This document shows positions 59,209-64,000 of a stretch of 64,000 nucleotides of DNA, piece by piece. The notes beneath the pieces are model-generated. The model did no database searches and had not been told where the DNA came from. It was given only the letters and a program-made list of their open reading frames with translations. Source of the stretch: Batillaria attramentaria (taxonomy: Eukaryota > Mollusca > Gastropoda > Batillariidae). Made by a program: the position numbers and the translations under genes. Every line of letters begins with the position of its first letter. Position 1 is the stretch's first letter. The stretch spans positions 518,501 to 582,500 of the forward strand of contig JACVVK020000171.1 of the NCBI GenBank assembly GCA_018292915.2. Reading direction: 5' to 3'.

Positions 59209-62200
59209 TCAAGTACATGTTGGTTCAGTCGCATGTGGCACTGTTCCCACTGTCTGCGTCTCATGTTTATGAACATCATCATTTACCAAACTTCTTTTCT
59301 CTCCTGCCTCCTCAAGGTCAATAAACTCAACTTCATCATCATCAAACAACAGTTCCGATTCCTGAATACTTTGCCTCGGTGTCCAGTCAACCTTCCCAGA
59401 ATCAACGATGCGGAACGCTTCCAGGAACTCATTGAAGTCGATCTGACCATCTTTGTTGAGGTCCAGGCTCTGAGCGATTTCTGCGATCTGAGACTGTGGC
59501 ATCGGGATGCTTGCGTGACGTGTGAGAATGCCGCAGGCTTCCTCGAACTCGCTCATGGAGATGTACCCAGAGCTGTCTTTGTCAAAGATGCGGAAGATTG
59601 TTTCCAAGATGTCCTTGTGGCGGTAGAGGGTCTCTGTCACTGACATTGCACACTGCACACAAAAATAAAGCACACCCAAAACTAGCAAACTCATGCTGGC
59701 ATTCAAAAAACATAGTTGTGAGTGTAACACATGCATGCACTTCTGCACCTGAGTGCAACAGGAAAATGTCTGAAAAAAAAACACAGCTCTGCATGTAGAA
59801 GTCGAGGTTAGGGATTTTAGCCCCAGGTTAGAGTCTAACCTCGAACTAAACTAGCTGTAGGGTTAAATTTTCTTCTTTTTGTTGTTGTTGTTGTTTTAAA
59901 GCAGGAAACGTGTCCATTCCAGCAAGATGCCTAAGCCATTATGGAAGGATTTATTTCTTCCTTTCTTCGCCTCCTCTTTTTTTATATAATTTTGTTTTTT
60001 TGTTTCTTTTGTCCTAGTCTCGGTTAGGCCCGTAGCCTTGGGTTAAATTAACCTCGACTTTTACATTCGGGCCCTGAACTGAAGATGGTATATGCACATC
60101 AATGTTTTTATGTGTAGTGCTGGACACCACTTTGAGCCTGCATTAGCATGAATTGTTGCTTTGTAAAAGTGATTATTATTATTATTATCATGATCAACAT
60201 TATTACTATTTCAGTACAGGTTATGAATCAGTGACTTGTCCTAATGGAAGTGTGTACTTGTACATCGGGACTCGACTTGACTCGACAGATTTTATTGATT
60301 CCAGACATAGGCTGCTATCATGAGGGTAAACAAAACAAAACAGCAATACTATGATCAAAGGAACGCACATACTTGTACATACATGTACATGAACAACAAG
60401 GACATTTACAGCATACATCGGGACTCGTAAGACCATGGACTTGGTGAACTCATTCAATTACAGTCGGAATAGGGGGTGTGTACAAAATCATACTGTTCCA
60501 CCAAAATGTTCCACCGTTTCTAGCTCTTACCAGGTTTTCTGAGAAAGAACTGTTGTGTACAATCTGTACGCAGTTTATGCGATAAATGGAAAAAAAGATG
60601 GCAGCTAGTGTCAGACATATGACAGTAGTCATTGTAAAAAGGGGTAGTACGGAAAGGAACTGAAATTATGTTGCATTGACGGAACAGGTGCTAGGACGAG
60701 TAGACGCAGCTATGTGAAAATCAACAGTTGTAGCTGGAGTGGGAAACTTTGCAAAGCATTACCAGCACTGCTGGGAACCACCTTCACCCACGATATATAC
60801 TGACCTCACTATTGCGGTGATCGACAGACAAGTCATGGAAGGTGGATGAATATATGACCATGCCATCGGCATTGGTGTGGGCAAGCCTCGTTCGTAGCAT
60901 GCACCAAGGGACGTCCACATCGATGACGTGTTCCATTGCTGTGCACCAGTCCATTGGTGAGATAAGACCTGTGATCACACAATCACTGTCTCAATAAAGG
61001 CATGTAGGCAGATCATGTACACATGTATACTTATCTACAGCTGCTACCAGATTATGAAATACATTTACCCTCTGCATGACATGTGAAATAATAATAATAA
61101 TAATAATAATCGCATTAATATAGGCGCTTTATCCCAAATATTTTGGCTCAAAGCGCCGCGAGCTAAACCCAACACGCACGCTCACGTGAATCACACGCAT
61201 TCTCTCACACACAGGACATAAACGTATTACAATCACGTGGTGCGAAGGGTCAGCTCAGCTATTTAAATTTCGGAATTTAGATATACATTTATTTTTCAAA
61301 CTTGGTGGGCTGAACATTTCCAAAGCAGAGGGGGAGGAAGCCGGAGTACCCGGAGAGAACCCCCGACGATCGGCCCGAATGAACGGTGCCACATACGAGA
61401 AGGAAAAATTCTTTGCCCCGACTGGGGCTCGAACCCCTGACCTCTCGCATTGGTGACAAGTCTCTTAACCACTAGACCACCGACCGACCAGTTGGTCAAC
61501 CATCTTCCAGTGATCGGAATAAATTTGCATGAATATTTTATGATTAAGTGAAACAAGGAGCAATACTAGTTGCTGTAGTATTTATTTGACCAGTTCCTAA
61601 CAATAACCCTGAAAGTTTTAACCCTGCTCTTGCTGAATTAATTTGTCTTAGGCTGAAAAAGCTACAGGGGTGGTCAAGAATATTCCGTTCTCAGCAAAAC
61701 GAGGGTTAATGTACTTTTTCGGCACCTAGCATACCAAAGTTACTGGCAAAGTAAACATCACTTCCGTCCCTTCACAACTTGAATGTGAATGAATTGCAAT
61801 GTGGGACAGTTAATAAACTGTGAGCTATTTGAGGCAGGCAATAGCCTGTGGTATGACCATACTTGTCTATTTTCATCTGAAGGAAAAAGAAGAAACAACA
61901 AAGAAGGACCCAAGAACTATGACTTTGACAGGCGATTAGGCCCCTTCTCCAGATGGTGGCAGTCGTGCTCTTGTTCATGTTGATCGTAACACGACAGTTT
62001 GCACAACCATTCCTCACCTTTGCCCTCGGTATCATACTTGTGGAATTCATGCAGCAACTGCGCCTTGCATGCCACAAACCTCTCCCTCAAACTGTTCAGG
62101 GCCGATGATTCCAGATTGCTGATCCTGTCAGACACGAGAATCAAATTTAATAAGAGCGGTATTGTTGTTGTTGCTGCTGTTGTTGTTGTTGTTGTTGGTG

Positions 62201-63210
62201 TTATTGTTGAGGTCTACGTCACTCCGACACCCTTCCGGCGTTAAATAACTAACGTACTAACTGACATCCTTCCTTCAAAGCAATGCTTTGCAGATCTGTG
62301 CATCAGGGGAGCTAACTCTTCCGCAGCTACATCTCGGTGGGGTAAAATTCCAAATGTATTGTCTGCCACCCGTCTTTTCTCCTTTTTTCTTTTTTTAAAC
62401 AAAAACAATATCTAAAGAAACAGCATCCATCAGTTTCTCTTTCTGTATTCTTGTTCATTATTTTGAGTTGTTCCATTTCAAGCCAAGTTTTCTTGCATCA
62501 GGGGAAACAACTGGCCCAGAATGAGAGGAACAGCTGCAGTTTTTCTCTCTAATGATCTTTGTTATGTTAATTGCCAACCATTCTAGGTTTTAAAACGAGT
62601 TTAAATTTTGCAAGACAAATGACCTAAGAATTAGCACATTAGCGAACATTCTCAGTTATTCATTTCTTTGAGAAACAACTGAAGTCTAAAAAAGTTAGTG
62701 TCAAAGTAAATGAAAAAGTAAGCAGAACTTTCCTTAACCAGTCTGTACACAACTCACTCATTTCCCACAGGAGGACGAGATAGTATGCATACCTCTGTGT
62801 AAAAGTGACTTTCCTCCGTGCACTGGATGCAGACACGTACTGTACAATGTGTGGATTTGGGTCGTTGTCAAGGAGTTTAATGTATGCCCCTCTGTTACTC
62901 CCATCTTCGTAGTAGTTGGAAGCCGAAAATATCGTGAGCACCTGTGTTCATGAAAAGACTTGTGAGAAAGTACGTAGTAGCACACACAAAGAATGCACAC
63001 AATTTAAAGCCGGGAAAGACTGTGCGTCCACTTGTCAGTGGAACCCATGTAATGTGATATTAATAGCTCAGTAGTGGCTGAAGAAAAACAGACATTGTAC
63101 ATTGTTGGTAGGGTCTGCAGGCTGCTGATGTATGCGCTCTGATTCTTTTAACTAGCAAATCCAATAAAACTTCCATCCCTCCCCCCACCCCCCCATCAAT
63201 AAAGAAATGA

Positions 63211-63295
<85 letters not shown>

Positions 63296-63595
63296 ACACA
63301 CACACACACACACTCACACACAAAGGAGGAAAAGAGGGGAAAGCAAAAAAAAAAAAAGTCTTCCATCCAAAGAAATACATTTACATTGACTCTGCACACT
63401 TACACTTACCAGATTATTGTGCGTGTACTCAAAGCCCTCGGGTTTGCATTCATGAGAACGAATCAGTAGTTTCAGGTTGTGAGATGCTAGAATTTTCCGT
63501 GTGATGTCTTCTCCAAAGTAGCAGCCTCCTCCGCGGAAGGTGTTGGGTATGGAGCCTTTGATGTTCTTGGGGTCACTCCACAGCAAGTCCAGCAT
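59209..63595 (-). CDS. PPEF: Serine/threonine phosphatase with EF-hands (PPEF / rdgC), 5' partial
   Basis: PPEF/rdgC enzymes are calcium-regulated PPP-family phosphatases; Drosophila rdgC dephosphorylates rhodopsin. Exons in transcript order: 63595-63410, 62941-62793, 62124-62018, 60968-60805, 59652-59209. Phases agree: 349 residues to a TGA at 59211-59209. Numbering starts at the first visible residue. The end of the catalytic domain covers about 1-90: [20 protein letters not shown], the metal-ligand motif [10 protein letters not shown], and the family signature [18 protein letters not shown]. Three EF-hands follow. The loop at 143-154 (DTEGKGLISPMD) is degenerate. The loops at 226-237 ([12 protein letters not shown]) and 266-277 ([12 protein letters not shown]) are canonical. 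An acidic tail ends the protein. The N-terminal IQ motif and most of the catalytic domain lie beyond the right edge. A minus-strand ATTAAA at 59109-59104 is a possible polyadenylation signal. Confidence 0.93.
59788..60075 (-). mobile_element. M1 inverted-repeat element, copy 5
   Basis: A reverse-orientation copy in the last PPEF intron. The left end (CTGCATGTAGAAGTCGAGG) has lost the GGGCC terminus; the right end is intact (CTCGACTTTTACATTCGGGCCC). Confidence 0.85.
61088..61490 (-). mobile_element. S1 SINE, full-length reference copy
   Basis: Read on the minus strand: a tRNA-like head with GGTGGTCTAGTGGTTAAGAG (A-box) and GGGGTTCGAGCCCC (B-box), a central body (TTCTCTCCGGGTACTCCGGC), a block TGTTCAGCCCACCAA, then the GCGCTTTGAGCC and AAAGCGCC end and an (ATT)n tail. 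Four shorter copies in the window start inside the body and share the same 3' end, as expected from LINE-driven 5' truncation. It lies in a PPEF intron. Confidence 0.9.
61618..61709. repeat. R6 short palindromic repeat, copy 2
   Basis: Matches 6222-6326 (TCTTGCTGA.TTAAT, TGTCTTAGGCTGAAAAA, AAGAATATTC) with inverted TTAACCCTG / AGGGTTAA ends. It lies in a PPEF intron. Confidence 0.55.
63215..63322. repeat. (CA)n microsatellite
   Basis: A CA tract of about 100 bases with two CT interruptions, in the PPEF intron just downstream of exon 63410-63595. Confidence 0.95.
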
Positions 63596-64000
63596 CTGTT
63601 TTCAGCAACAAACACTTCTGGTCAAACAAATTTGTTTTTAAGCTGGGCACTTCAGTGCCTCACGCCAGTAATCATCTGCAGCTTTTTTTCTTTTTCTTTT
63701 TTTTTTCAATATCTTTCCTTTTAAAACCTCTTCCTAAGCGGCGTGAGCACTCAGTTAGGGTGGAGCCGTACACTATATCAAGTCTCCATCATCATCATCA
63801 TTATACAGCAGTTATTGCTTTCAGTTTTCCGCTGTTTTGTACAGGACATGGCAGCATCTCTGCTATTAGTTGGTAAAAGAGCTTAAGCGCCACAGATTTT
63901 GGCCAGTTTACGCCTTAACAGTAGACCTGCAGAACTAATCCAGGTTTATCACATGTAAAGCGGTAGTCAACATATTGTTATTACTGCCTGACTTTGAACA
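63596..64000. other. PPEF intron running to the window edge
   Basis: No exon is recognised in these 405 bases. The acceptor of exon 63410-63595 is at 63596-63597 (minus-strand AG), so the sequence is intron; the rest of the catalytic domain must lie to the right of the window. Confidence 0.6.

Noticed and set aside
1..64000. CRISPR array, operon or phage-type content
   Set aside because: Genes are intron-rich and animal-type. The tandem repeats have no spacer structure and no bacterial-type gene cluster is present.

Overview
The window is nuclear DNA of an animal, most likely a mollusc or another lophotrochozoan. All four genes are split into many short exons with GT-AG introns and the standard genetic code. 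They include animal-specific families: the circadian transcription factor CLOCK, the shelterin protein RAP1 (TERF2IP), a PPEF/rdgC EF-hand phosphatase and a macrodomain PARP. Introns and spacers are crowded with tRNA-derived SINEs, small inverted-repeat transposons, long (GT)n tracts and poly-G/C tracts. The narrower guess (gastropod) is inference.

Layout, left to right. (1) About 542-8992, plus strand: 3' portion of a macrodomain-containing ADP-ribosyltransferase (12 exons visible, 5' end outside the window), with a 3' UTR to about 11.3 kb. (2) 13794-24865, plus strand: a complete RAP1/TERF2IP gene in 12 exons coding about 757 residues (BRCT, Myb, very long disordered linker, C-terminal RCT domain). 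(3) 25.4-27.5 kb: spacer between convergent genes, with SINEs and a nine-copy 90-bp minisatellite. (4) 54927 down to 32177, minus strand: a complete CLOCK gene in 15 coding exons (about 693 residues: bHLH, PAS-A, PAS-B, coiled coil), with a probable 3' UTR of about 4.7 kb ending beside the minisatellite. (5) 55-59.2 kb: promoter-like region of CLOCK and an intergenic stretch with a 790-bp fold-back element. (6) 59209 to beyond 63595, minus strand: 3' part of a PPEF/rdgC phosphatase (five exons visible: end of the catalytic domain and three EF-hands).

Exon chains were built by hand from splice-site sequence, reading-phase continuity and remembered family signatures. Every junction is phase-consistent and each total coding length is a multiple of three. 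The genes do not form a pathway. The strongest points are the PARP (a macro-PARP body with an H-Y-E catalytic triad and a Cys4 insertion in the catalytic domain), the enlarged RAP1, and the CLOCK locus, whose introns carry transposon-borne CACGTG E-boxes and a poly-G tract. No prokaryotic-type system, CRISPR array or viral gene was seen.
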